From the NCBI RefSeq assembly GCF_013409255.1, contig NZ_JACCAS010000001.1, positions 1,426,001 to 1,490,000 of the forward strand: 64,000 nucleotides of DNA. The letters run 5' to 3'. Shown piece by piece: positions 27,424-35,932 of this stretch. A program made the position numbers and the translations under genes. Numbering within the stretch: the stretch's first letter is position 1; every line of letters starts with the position of its first letter. The DNA comes from Paraburkholderia bryophila. Lineage in GTDB: Bacteria > Pseudomonadota > Gammaproteobacteria > Burkholderiales > Burkholderiaceae. Under the pieces are notes generated by a model that was not told where the DNA came from, ran no database searches, and was given only the letters and a program-made list of their open reading frames with translations.

Positions 27424-28167
27424 ATGAACAGCACGAAAAACGCTCGCGTCGCTATCGTCACCGGCGCCTCGCGCGGCATTGGCGCGGCGGTCGCGCAACG
27501 CCTCGCGAACGACGGTTTCGCGATCGTCGTCAATTACGCGTCGAGTTCGACCGAAGCCGACGCGCTCGTCGCCAAACTTGCGGCAGAAGGCGCCAAAGCC
27601 ATCGCGGTGAAAGCCGACGTATCGAATCCCGACGACGTGCGCCGCCTGTTCGAGAGCACCGAACAGCAATTGGGCAAAGTGGATCTGCTGGTCAACAACG
27701 CCGGCGTGTTCAAGCCCATGCCGCTCGCCGACACCACCGACGCCGTGTACGAGCAGACCTTCGACATCAACGTGCGCGGCACCTTCAACACGTTGCGCGA
27801 AGCGGCCAAACGCATGAACGACGGCGGTCGCATCGTCAATTTTTCGAGCACGGTGCTCGCGCTGAATCTGCCGGGCTACGCGATCTACACCGCGACCAAG
27901 GCGGCGGTCGAAGCGTTCACGCAGATCTTCGCGAAGGAACTGCGCGGCCGTCACATCACCGTCAACGCGGTCGCGCCGGGGCCGGTCGCGACGGCACTGT
28001 TCTTCGAAGGCAAGAGCGACGAGCAGATCCAGACCTACGCGAAAATGCCGCCGCTGGAACGCCTCGGCGAGCCGGACGATATCGCAGCGGTGGTCTCGTT
28101 CCTCGCGAGTCCGGACGCAGGTTGGGTCAACGGTCAGACGTTGCGCGCCAACGGCGGTTTGGCCTGA
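27424..28167 (+). CDS. Short-chain dehydrogenase/reductase
   Basis: Classical NAD(P)-dependent SDR of 247 aa. Cofactor motif TGASRGIG near the N-terminus, NNAG (LLVNNAGVF), catalytic Ser in NFSST, and YxxxK in AIYTATKAAVEAF. The C-terminus GWVNGQTLRANGGLA is that of 3-ketoacyl-(ACP)-reductase-like SDRs, but it stands alone rather than in a fatty-acid operon, so a xenobiotic or sugar-alcohol substrate is equally possible. A ribosome binding site AAAGGGAA precedes the ATG. The adjacent divergent LysR gene probably regulates it. Confidence 0.92.
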   Translation: MNSTKNARVAIVTGASRGIGAAVAQRLANDGFAIVVNYASSSTEADALVAKLAAEGAKAIAVKADVSNPDDVRRLFESTEQQLGKVDLLVNNAGVFKPMPLADTTDAVYEQTFDINVRGTFNTLREAAKRMNDGGRIVNFSSTVLALNLPGYAIYTATKAAVEAFTQIFAKELRGRHITVNAVAPGPVATALFFEGKSDEQIQTYAKMPPLERLGEPDDIAAVVSFLASPDAGWVNGQTLRANGGLA

Positions 28168-28208
28168 GTGAAGTTGCAATGACGCAAGACGCAGCGCGGA
28201 AATGACAT

Positions 28209-28262
28209 CGCCACGCGCTGCGGCTGAACGCGCGAGAACACGTTTGACCGCAGCGCGTGGCG
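28209..28262. terminator. Hairpin between convergent SDR and aldo/keto reductase genes
   Basis: A perfect 15-bp inverted repeat (CGCCACGCGCTGCGG and its complement) with a 24-nt loop, placed between two genes that end toward each other. Neither side has a good U-run, so it may act as a bidirectional roadblock rather than a standard intrinsic terminator. Confidence 0.5.
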
Positions 28263-28304
28263 AGGCAATTACGTTTCTACGTTGGGTAGCGAAAGACGCT
28301 TAAA

Positions 28305-29330
28305 TTAAACCGCCTTCGGATTGCGCTCCGTGAACCCTTCCTGATGCCAGTAAGGATAAGCGGGACGCACGGCGCTCGCCGCGTCGAGCTTCGCCATTTG
28401 TTCAGGCGTCAGATTCCAGCCCACCGCGCCGAGGTTCTGCCGCAACTGTTCCTCGTTGCGCGCGCCGATCAGTACCGTCGACACCGTCGGCCGCTGCAAC
28501 AGCCAGTTCAGCGCAATCTGCGGCACGGTCTTGCCGGTTTCGGCCGCGACCTCGTCGATCGCGTCGAGCACGCGGAACAGATACTCTTCCGGCACCGGCG
28601 GCCCCATGTCGGCGGTTTTATGCAGGCGGCTGGTTTCGGGCAGCGCCTGGCCGCGCTTGATCTTGCCGGTGAGACGCCCCCAACCGAGCGGACTCCACAC
28701 CACCGCGCCGACGCCCTGATCGATGCCGAGCGGCATCAACTCCCACTCGTAATCGCGGCCCACCAGCGAGTAATACGCCTGATTCGCGACATAGCGCGGA
28801 TAGCCGTAGCGGTCCGCGACGTCCTGCGACTTCATCAGATGCCAGCCCGAAAAATTCGACACGCCGGTGTAGCGGATCTTGCCGGCGCGCACCAGATCGT
28901 CGAGCGTGGACATCACTTCGGCGATCGGCGTTTTCGCGTCGAAACCGTGCAACTGGAACAGGTCGATGTAGTCGGTCTGCAGACGCTTGAGCGCGGCGTC
29001 GACCGCCTGAATCAGATGAAAACGCGACGAGCCGACGTTGTTCGGACTGTCGTCGAAACGGAAGGTCGCCTTGGTCGAGATGATCGCCTTGTCGCGCTTG
29101 CCCTTGAGCGCCTCGCCGAGCACCGATTCCGATGCGCCGTTCGAATAGATGTCGGCGGTATCGAACATGGTGACGCCCGCGTCGAAGCAGATGTCGATCA
29201 GACGACGCGCTTCAGCGACGTCGCTGGTGCCCCACGCTTCGAAGAACTCGCCCTTGCCGCCGAATGTGCCCGTGCCGAAACTCAGTACCGGCACCTTGAA
29301 ACCGGATGCACCCAGATGTCTGTATTCCAT
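28305..29330 (-). CDS. Aldo/keto reductase
   Basis: NADPH-dependent aldo/keto reductase with a TIM-barrel fold (341 aa). The catalytic tetrad is visible: Asp and Tyr in MFDTADIYSNG, Lys in IISTKATFRF, His in LFQLHGFD. The C-terminal cofactor-binding segment STVLIGARNEEQLRQNLGAV is typical of the YajO/Tas-like (AKR11/12) subgroup. The ATG at 29330 follows GGAG. It converges with the SDR gene and is separated by about 90 bp from the next gene on its own strand. A general carbonyl-detoxifying role is likely; no pathway can be assigned. Confidence 0.92.
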   Translation of the reverse strand: MEYRHLGASGFKVPVLSFGTGTFGGKGEFFEAWGTSDVAEARRLIDICFDAGVTMFDTADIYSNGASESVLGEALKGKRDKAIISTKATFRFDDSPNNVGSSRFHLIQAVDAALKRLQTDYIDLFQLHGFDAKTPIAEVMSTLDDLVRAGKIRYTGVSNFSGWHLMKSQDVADRYGYPRYVANQAYYSLVGRDYEWELMPLGIDQGVGAVVWSPLGWGRLTGKIKRGQALPETSRLHKTADMGPPVPEEYLFRVLDAIDEVAAETGKTVPQIALNWLLQRPTVSTVLIGARNEEQLRQNLGAVGWNLTPEQMAKLDAASAVRPAYPYWHQEGFTERNPKAV

Positions 29331-29420
29331 TGATGAATCTCCGTGGCCTAGCCGTCGATAAACGGAGGTTCAGTCTACGCGCGTCGGCAGAAACGCGTCG
29401 GCTAGCACGGCAGCTTTTGG

Positions 29421-31130
29421 CTAAGTTGTCAGCGTTGCGAGCGCGCTGCGCGTGGCGTGGATCACGCTGTCCCAGTCGCCTAACGCCGGCTGCCGGAATA
29501 GCCGCGCGCGCGGATACCAGGGCGTGTCGGTGCGCTCCAGCATCCAGCGCCAGCAAGTATCGAAGCGGTTCAGAATCCATACCGGCTTGTCTAGCGCACC
29601 GGCCAGATGCGCGGTGGACGTGTCGACGGAAATCACCAGATCGAGATTGGCGACGAGTGCCGCGGTGTCGGCGAAATCGTGGAGCGCTTCGGTGTAGTCG
29701 ATAACCGTGTGACGGCCTGCATCGCTGTCGGACAACTGCAACGCGGCCGCGCCTTTTTGCAGGCTGAAGAACTGCACGTTCGGCACGTCGAGCATCGGCG
29801 CGAGGCGCTCGAACGTGATCGAACGGCGCGCGTCGTTCTTGCGCAATTCCGCGACGTGCGGCCGGTTGCCGCCCGCCCAGACGAGGCCGACTTTGAGTCG
29901 GCCGTTTGCGTGCTCGTTAAGACGCTCGCGCCATTGCTCGACGGCTTCGTTGTCCGCCAACAGATACGGCGTTGCCGATGGAATGCTCGCGAGGTCGGTC
30001 TTGAACGCGAGCGGCAAACTCAGCAGCGGACAGTGGCAATCGAACGGCGGCAGCGGCTGCCCGGCTTCAATCAACTGATCCACACCGTCGAGCGTCGTCA
30101 TGAGCCGCATCAACTCGGCGGGCACTTCGAGCACGACCTTCGCGCCGAGTGCCGACACCAGCGCCGCATAGCGGCAAAACTGCAGCGTATCGCCGAGGCC
30201 CTGTTCGGCGTGCAGCAGAATCGTTTTGCCTTCAATAGAAAAATCGCCGAGCCACAGCGGCTGCGCGAAGCTGCGCTTGCCGGCCTTGATCCGGTTGCGC
30301 TCCCAGCGCCATTCGTATTTGCGAAAGCCGGCTTCGAGCTGCCCCATTTGCAGCAGACACAGCGACTCGTTCCAATGCGTTTCCGCCGCCGTGGGATTCA
30401 CGGCCAGCGCACGCTCGTAACTGGCCAAGGCTTCCGCGTGCCGATCGAGGTCGATCTGCGTGAGGCCGAGGTTATTCCATGCATCGGCGAAAGTCGGCGC
30501 GAGTTCAAGGGCACGCCGGTAGCTAAGCTCCGCGTCTTGCGGCTGGTTCAGATCGCTGAGCGCATTGCCGCGATTGCTCCATGCATCGGGATAGTTCGGC
30601 TGCAACGCCAGCGCGTGATCGCAACTGGCGAGCGCATCGGCGGGACGGCCCAGATCGCGCAGCACGCACGCGCGATTGTTCCAGGCCTGCGCGAAAGCCG
30701 GCGTCAGCGCAATGGCGCGGTCGAAACTGCCGAGCGCGTCGAGCGGCTGGTTCAGACCGGCTTGCGCGTTGCCGCGATTGTTCAGCGCGTCGGGGAATTT
30801 GGCTTGCAAGGCCAGCGCGCGATCCGCGCTCGCGAGGCCTTCGTCGAAACGCTGCAACGCGTTCAACGCATAGGCGAGATTCGAATGAATCGCCGCCTGT
30901 TTGGCGTTGACCGTCAGCGCCTTCTTCAGTAAATCGACGCCCTCTTCCAGACGCCCGGCTTGCAGCGCGAGTGCGCCCAGCAATTGCAGCGCGTCGACAT
31001 GACGTGGCTTGAGTTCGAGAATCTCGCGATAGAGTTCTTCGGCTTCGGCGAAAGCGCCGTTCTGTTGAAGCGCTACGGCTTGCCGAAGCATCGAGTCCAA
31101 CTGTTGCGGCAGATTGGCAGGCTTGCCCAT
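29421..31130 (-). CDS. TPR protein with glycosyltransferase-like C-terminal domain
   Basis: 569 aa from the ATG at 31130. The N-terminal two-fifths is about eight tetratricopeptide repeats (for example AEELYREILELKPRHVDALQ, AWNNRACVLRDLGRPADALA), partly near-identical in sequence. The C-terminal half resembles the glycosyltransferase family 9/41 fold: TILLHAEQGLGDTLQFCRYA, VGLVWAGGN, and LVISVDTSTAHLAGALDKPV. Such TPR-GT fusions may glycosylate proteins or surface components; acceptor and donor are unknown. It has no signal peptide, so it is cytoplasmic. It stands alone, and no convincing ribosome binding site precedes the chosen start. Confidence 0.82.
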   Translation of the reverse strand: MGKPANLPQQLDSMLRQAVALQQNGAFAEAEELYREILELKPRHVDALQLLGALALQAGRLEEGVDLLKKALTVNAKQAAIHSNLAYALNALQRFDEGLASADRALALQAKFPDALNNRGNAQAGLNQPLDALGSFDRAIALTPAFAQAWNNRACVLRDLGRPADALASCDHALALQPNYPDAWSNRGNALSDLNQPQDAELSYRRALELAPTFADAWNNLGLTQIDLDRHAEALASYERALAVNPTAAETHWNESLCLLQMGQLEAGFRKYEWRWERNRIKAGKRSFAQPLWLGDFSIEGKTILLHAEQGLGDTLQFCRYAALVSALGAKVVLEVPAELMRLMTTLDGVDQLIEAGQPLPPFDCHCPLLSLPLAFKTDLASIPSATPYLLADNEAVEQWRERLNEHANGRLKVGLVWAGGNRPHVAELRKNDARRSITFERLAPMLDVPNVQFFSLQKGAAALQLSDSDAGRHTVIDYTEALHDFADTAALVANLDLVISVDTSTAHLAGALDKPVWILNRFDTCWRWMLERTDTPWYPRARLFRQPALGDWDSVIHATRSALATLTT

Positions 31131-31298
31131 ACGGTGAGCTTGAATTGAATGCGGGTGGAATCGTGAAAGCGCTTTCGAGGGCGATGCGGTGCGTTGATCG
31201 TGCACGCATCGCGTTCGAAAGAACGAAGCCGATTATCGCCGAAAAGACCGCATTCGAATGGCCGACTGCATTCAGTGGGAGCCGCGCGGGACGGATAG

Positions 31299-31323
31299 CC
31301 GTGCCGCCGTGCTCGCGGCACGG
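31299..31323 (-). terminator. Hairpin downstream of the DUF4142 gene
   Basis: A 9-bp GC-rich inverted repeat (CCGTGCCGC / GCGGCACGG) with a 7-nt loop, about 70 bp after the DUF4142 stop. No U-run follows on the minus strand, so the terminator call is tentative. Confidence 0.35.
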
Positions 31324-31394
31324 CGGTCCCACAGCGTCACGCTGCGGCACGTATCACACCGCAACATGACGCGTTTTACCGTGCCTGACGCGCG

Positions 31395-31955
31395 TTATTG
31401 CGTGCTGGTGGCCAGATGCTTGCGCTTGGCGAGATCCTGCGCCATGGCGTAGTGCGCCTGGATGGTCGGCAGCGCCTGCTTCGCGACCGCCTTCAACTGG
31501 TCGTCACGGCCCGACGCGATTTCCGCCTGGAACGCCGACAGCGCCTTCTGCTCGCCGACGAGCGCGACCTGTTCGATATAAGTCTTGTCGAAATCGGCGC
31601 CGCGCAGGTTGTTGATGCTGGCCAGCACCGCTGCATCCGGATCGTTCTTCGGCACGTCGACGCCGCGCGGGCTGGCTGCGCGCAGCGCGTCGGAGATTTT
31701 CGCGTTATCGGTCGAGACGCGTTCGGCGAAGGCCTTGACGTCGCGATCGGTGGAACGGGACGTCGCGATGCGTGCGGCGTCGCGTTGCGTCGCGACGACC
31801 TGGGTACCGTCGGCGATGAACGCCTGGTCCGCGGCGTGCAGACGGCTCGCATCGGCTGCAGCGGGTGCGGCTGTTTGTGCGTTGGCGACGTTGGCGACGA
31901 GCAGCAGACTGGCCATGCAGGCACCGGTGAATGTGGCGAGAGGCAAGCGGATCAT
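31395..31955 (-). CDS. DUF4142 exported protein
   Basis: Exported protein of 186 aa with a DUF4142 four-helix, ferritin-like domain. The ATG at 31955 follows AAGGA. The signal peptide runs to about residue 27 (LLLVANVANA). The domain includes AADQAFIADGTQVVATQRDA, DVKAFAERVSTDNAKISDAL and FDKTYIEQVALVGEQKALSA, the last being the family's most conserved helix. The function of DUF4142 proteins is not established; they often rise in stress conditions. It is monocistronic and divergent from cheV across 419 bp. Confidence 0.88.
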   Translation of the reverse strand: MIRLPLATFTGACMASLLLVANVANAQTAAPAAADASRLHAADQAFIADGTQVVATQRDAARIATSRSTDRDVKAFAERVSTDNAKISDALRAASPRGVDVPKNDPDAAVLASINNLRGADFDKTYIEQVALVGEQKALSAFQAEIASGRDDQLKAVAKQALPTIQAHYAMAQDLAKRKHLATSTQ

Positions 31956-32374
31956 ATGTTTTCCTTGAGGTGGAAGCGAAACGACAGCGATGCGTGTGCG
32001 CCCCGCGTCAATCTGCGACGCGCGACCGCACTCCGACCTTGCAGTCAGCTTGCGGGCCGCTGACGGCGCCACGCTTTTATCGCTGTGAATTCTAGGAGGC
32101 GCGTCGTACCCCATGTGATACGACGCTGTGGCTTCTGTAACCTTAGGTAACCTTCATATGAATGCCTTGACAGGCCTGTATTGCGGCGGCTTGCTTCGCG
32201 CCCTGATAGTGCGTGGGTGTTAACCAGCACATACGTCAAGAATGCGGCTGAAACCGCAAGGAAACGCTGAATTTTCCGGCGCTCGCGCCGATAACAGAAT
32301 GGTAGGGCGCGCGCCAGCGTCGAACGTAGCGATGCATGGCGTAACCACACGCACCGCAATTCTGGAGAGAGCCG
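31956..32374. other. Intergenic region between DUF4142 and cheV
   Basis: 419 bp carrying two divergent promoters but no gene I can support. A TTGACA hexamer is present on the plus strand at about 32167 without a clear -10 at the right distance. GTAACCTTAGGTAACC (about 32135-32152) is a short direct repeat. No RNA gene or terminator was recognised. Confidence 0.4.
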
Positions 32375-33355
32375 ATGGCCGTAGATCACCGCGCGAATGA
32401 CGAACGCACCAACCTGACGAGTTCCAACAAGTTCGAGCTGTTGCTGTACCGGTTGGGTTCGGTTCCCGGCAGCGATCAGCATGAGCTTTACGGCATCAAC
32501 GTGTTCAAGGTCCGTGAAATTTCGACGATGCCGCAGGTGACGCCGATTGCCGGATCGTCGCCGTATGTGATGGGCGCGGTGGATATTCGCGGGCAGATCA
32601 TTCCGGTGATCGATCTGCCGCGATTGATGGGTTGCGAGCCGACGCGCGGTTTGAACATTTTGCTGGTGACCGAATTCGCGCGCTCGACGCAAGCGTTTGC
32701 GGTTGAGGAAGTCGACGATATCGTGCGGCTGGAGTGGAATCAGGTGTTGTCCGCTGAAGGCGCGGCGGGTGGCAATCTGGTGACGAGCATCGCGCGGATC
32801 GACGGTAATACGGGGGATTCGCGGCTCGCGCAGGTGATCGACGTGGAGCAGGTGTTGCGGGATGTGTTTCCTTCACAGCATCCTGCTGTCGATCCGGCGT
32901 CGGTGATGGGCGAGGCGTTGGGGATTCGGCGCGGGGCCAAGATTCTTGCCGCTGACGATTCGGGGTTTGCTCGTAAGTTGATCGAGCAGGCTTTGAGTGC
33001 GATCGGGGCGGATTATGTGATGACCAAGACTGGCGAGGAAGCCTGGAATACCTTGCAGCAGGTGGCGCGGGAAGCGCAGGCTAATGGTGGGCGGGCTAAA
33101 GACAGTATTGCTTTGGTGTTGACCGATCTTGAGATGCCGGAGATGGACGGGTTTATGTTGACCCGGCAGATCAAGGCCGATGAGCGGACTCGGGATATTC
33201 CCGTCATTATTCACTCGTCTCTTACCGGGGCGGCTAATGAGGCACATGTGAAGAATGCTGGGGCTAATGGGTATGTGGCTAAGTTTGCCGCTGCTGAGTT
33301 GGCGGATGCTATTCGGAATGCGTTAGGGAAGGCGCCTGTGGAGGTTGGGGCCTGA
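32375..33355 (+). CDS. cheV: Chemotaxis protein CheV (CheW-receiver fusion)
   Basis: Chemotaxis coupling protein of 326 aa: an N-terminal CheW domain (about 15-165; ELYGINVFKVREIS, VMGAVDIRGQIIPVIDL) links receptors to the kinase CheA. A C-terminal receiver domain (about 188-322) has acidic residues D194-D195 and phospho-acceptor D251 in LVLTDLEMPEMDG; the HSSLTG and VAKF segments complete the site. CheV is thought to buffer or adapt signalling through its phosphorylation. The ATG follows GGAGAG. It is away from any other chemotaxis gene. The last third of the gene uses many G- or T-ending codons, unlike its first half. Confidence 0.96.
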   Translation: MAVDHRANDERTNLTSSNKFELLLYRLGSVPGSDQHELYGINVFKVREISTMPQVTPIAGSSPYVMGAVDIRGQIIPVIDLPRLMGCEPTRGLNILLVTEFARSTQAFAVEEVDDIVRLEWNQVLSAEGAAGGNLVTSIARIDGNTGDSRLAQVIDVEQVLRDVFPSQHPAVDPASVMGEALGIRRGAKILAADDSGFARKLIEQALSAIGADYVMTKTGEEAWNTLQQVAREAQANGGRAKDSIALVLTDLEMPEMDGFMLTRQIKADERTRDIPVIIHSSLTGAANEAHVKNAGANGYVAKFAAAELADAIRNALGKAPVEVGA

Positions 33356-33369
33356 GCGGCGCTTTTTTT
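33329..33369 (+). terminator. Possible cheV terminator
   Basis: AAGGCGCC near the gene's 3' end can pair with GGCGCTTT (one G-U pair), followed by a run of seven Ts at 33363-33369. The 21-nt loop includes the stop codon. Confidence 0.45.
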
Positions 33370-33399
33370 GGCCTTTCCTTGTGTTGTTTGTGGTCCATT

Positions 33400-33673
33400 A
33401 GCGTTCCCCCTGTGCGGGGGGCACCTACTTCTCTTTGCCGCGGCAAAGAGAAGTAGGCAAGAGAAAGCCGCTCACACCGCTAATTCTTAAGCGGGTCCCT
33501 CGCACAGTCTCGGTAGTGGCTCATCTGGAATCCGTGCCCCCGCACACTCCGCGCTCGTGGTACAGCAGTCATTCTTCCGGCGGCGCTGCGCGCGCCCTCG
33601 GGCGTTTTCATGTGACTGACTCTCGGGCTGTTCTTGATACGCGTGCCTCGTGCGGAGCAGGCCGCCACGCATA
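33400..33673. repeat. Intergenic repeat element with a perfect 34-bp palindrome
   Basis: A small hairpin CCCCC-TGTGC-GGGGG (33406-33420) is followed by a perfect palindrome of 34 bp at 33424-33457 whose half-site is CCTACTTCTCTTTGCCG, then about 200 bp of non-coding sequence. I associate the AAAGAGAAGTAGG palindrome with dispersed intergenic repeats of Burkholderia/Paraburkholderia genomes (from memory, not searched). It lies between convergent cheV and the asparaginase gene and could end transcription from both sides. Open frames inside have no recognisable domain. Confidence 0.65.
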
Positions 33674-34747
33674 TCACACTCCTAGCCCTAGCCCCGCCGA
33701 ATAGCTCAATCGGCCAGTCCGGACGCCGGTTGTATTCAACATTTCGGGCGCGTGAAAGCGCGCTAGTTTCGCGCGTTGCGCCGGGGTACCGACGTCCATT
33801 TGTGCCAGCAATTCGGCCACGACGGCATACAAAATTCCAATCCCCCCGTCTTCGATTTTTACCGCGATTCCCACTGCACCCCGTGCGCCCCATTTTCGCG
33901 TCTGCTCCGACGCACGTACACCAATTGCGTAACTCCCGTCTGCACCGACCTTGCCGACGAGCGCACCGTCAAACGCCTCCATCAACGTCGTGCAAAATCG
34001 TCCCTCTCCGCCGACCAACTCCGGATACGCGGTCATCGCCCGATAAATACGCGCCAGCGCCGCCGTCCGCGGCTCAACCGCCAACGCTCCATCGACCTCA
34101 TCCCGCGCCGCAGCCAACTTCGCGAACAGGCGGGCAAGACGGTCCAACGCAAACGCCGGCGTCGGCAAAGTGCAGCCATCCGTCGCCCATCGCACCTCGC
34201 CTTCCGGCAAATCACAAACCTCCGCGACCGTGCGCTTCACCCGCACCTGCAACGGATGCTCAGGCCGCTCATACCCACTCATCGATTCGCCAATCGAACG
34301 CGCGCCCGCCAGCATGCCGACATGTTTGCCCGAACAATTGCTACACACCGCCCCAGGCTTGAAATCACGCTTCAACCAGTCGATGTACACCGCATCCGAC
34401 AAAGGCGTATGCCCGCCGCAGCGCAAGTCCGCTTCGCTCGCCTCGACCTTCGCCAGCATCCGTTGCGTCCGCTCGATATGACGCGCCTCGCTACTATGCG
34501 ACCCACACATCAACGCCAGATCCGCCTCGTCGAAACCAAACCGCTCAAGCGCCCCCGTCTCGATCAGCGCCAGCGCTTGCGCCGGCTTCGCCGCGGAACG
34601 CACCAGCGTGACACGCGAGGGATCGCCGAACGAATGCAGCAGCCGGCCACTCGCATCCACCACCGCGATATGCGCCAGATGCGTGTTCTCAATCACATCG
34701 CCACGATAGACAGTCGCCGCAACCGGCGCCGATTCCCGCAATGTCAT
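33674..34747 (-). CDS. Type II (rhizobial-type) L-asparaginase
   Basis: Asparaginase_II family (PF06089) amidase of 357 aa, the Rhizobium etli AnsA-like class unrelated to E. coli AnsA/B. It hydrolyses asparagine to aspartate and ammonia. The ATG at 34747 follows GGAG. Family motifs: VRSAAKPAQALA (the SxxK serine-lysine pair), ALMCGSHSSEARH, VCSNCSGKHVGMLAG with the conserved Cys-Lys, and GCTLPTPAFALDRLARLFAK. The C-terminus reaches the edge of the repeat element. Its own promoter lies in the 140 bp between it and the LysR gene. Confidence 0.9.
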   Translation of the reverse strand: MTLRESAPVAATVYRGDVIENTHLAHIAVVDASGRLLHSFGDPSRVTLVRSAAKPAQALALIETGALERFGFDEADLALMCGSHSSEARHIERTQRMLAKVEASEADLRCGGHTPLSDAVYIDWLKRDFKPGAVCSNCSGKHVGMLAGARSIGESMSGYERPEHPLQVRVKRTVAEVCDLPEGEVRWATDGCTLPTPAFALDRLARLFAKLAAARDEVDGALAVEPRTAALARIYRAMTAYPELVGGEGRFCTTLMEAFDGALVGKVGADGSYAIGVRASEQTRKWGARGAVGIAVKIEDGGIGILYAVVAELLAQMDVGTPAQRAKLARFHAPEMLNTTGVRTGRLSYSAGLGLGV

Positions 34748-34887
34748 AGTCAATCTCCGTCCGATCGCCTGCTAGTTGCGATCACAATGAATAGAACGTT
34801 CGCGAGCGATTCTACGTGTGCCCGCCAGGCGAACGCAAACCCAACCCTCGGCACAAGCCCACGCCGAAAAGCGCCTTAAACGAAGCC

Positions 34888-35808
34888 CTAAACCCCATCA
34901 TGAATGTGCTCGACCAGGTAATCGATCAGCGCCCTCACCTTCGGCGGTAAAAAGCGATTCGGCGGATACAACAACCACACCTCCCCCACGTACGCGCGAG
35001 CCTCAAGTCGCCAATCCGGCAACACCTGCACCAGTTCGCCACTTAGCAGCGCATCCGCAGCGGCAAACTCCGGCACGCTAGCTATCCCGAACCCCTGCTG
35101 CGCAGCTTCGAGTCGCGCCCCTGCATGATTGGCAATGTAGCGCCCCTTCACCTCGACGCTCTGCGTCTCCGTACCACGACGAAAGCGCCAACGGTTGTCA
35201 TTGGCGGTTTCGCCAAGGTAGATGCACGCATGCTTGAGCAGATCCCGCGGCGTCACCGGCGTCCCACGCTCGTGCAAATACCCCGGCGACGCCACCAGCA
35301 ACCACCGCACCGTCCCCAACCGGCGCCCCGCGAGACTCTCCGGCGGATGCTCGGTCAAGCGGATCACCAGATCGACATCCTCCGCGAGCGGGTCGACATC
35401 GTGATCGGTGAACAACAGTTGCAAGTCCACCTCGGCATAAGCGCGTAAGAAACCCGCCATCAGCGGATGAATCACACTCCTGGCAAACTGCGTCGGCGCG
35501 CTCAAGCTCACCTTCCCTTGCGGTCTGCCGGCCAGTTGCCCGGCCGCATCGACCGCGCCCGATGCAGCGCTCACCATGTCGCGACAAAAACGCGCCACCT
35601 GAGCGCCCGATTCCGTGACCCGCACGGTACGCGTCGACCGTTCGAGCAAACGCGTCGCCAGCGCGTCCTCTAGCCGCTTGATCTGCCGGCTGACCGTCGA
35701 CGGCGTGCTCCCCAACTGCCGCGCCGCCACCGAAAAATTGCCCGCATCGACCACCCGCGCGAACACCGCCATATCCGGCAGCAAGGCGAAAAGTTCGGTA
35801 GGCGTCAT
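34888..35808 (-). CDS. LysR-family transcriptional regulator
   Basis: LysR regulator (306 aa). The HTH lies in MAVFARVVDAGNFSVAARQL to STPSTVSRQIKRLEDALATR. The effector domain includes GKVSLSAPTQFARSVIHPLM. This N-terminal pattern is that of the CrgA/DsdC-like group acting on divergent transporter or reductase genes. It is divergent from the EamA exporter gene (125 bp apart), its most likely target. The asparaginase gene 140 bp downstream is on the same strand and might be cotranscribed. Confidence 0.92.
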   Translation of the reverse strand: MTPTELFALLPDMAVFARVVDAGNFSVAARQLGSTPSTVSRQIKRLEDALATRLLERSTRTVRVTESGAQVARFCRDMVSAASGAVDAAGQLAGRPQGKVSLSAPTQFARSVIHPLMAGFLRAYAEVDLQLLFTDHDVDPLAEDVDLVIRLTEHPPESLAGRRLGTVRWLLVASPGYLHERGTPVTPRDLLKHACIYLGETANDNRWRFRRGTETQSVEVKGRYIANHAGARLEAAQQGFGIASVPEFAAADALLSGELVQVLPDWRLEARAYVGEVWLLYPPNRFLPPKVRALIDYLVEHIHDGV

Positions 35809-35932
35809 CGTGGCGGACTCGTCGGTGATAAATCGATTAATGCATTCGCGACATAAACGCTGTGCACGGCGACCCGATTATCACCTCAGACGCAAAACCG
35901 GACAATACGCACTTATCCGCCAGAGGTCCGTC

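Noticed and set aside
33435..33704. Short frames inside the palindromic repeat
   Set aside because: Several frames overlap on both strands, none with a domain; consistent with a non-coding repeat.
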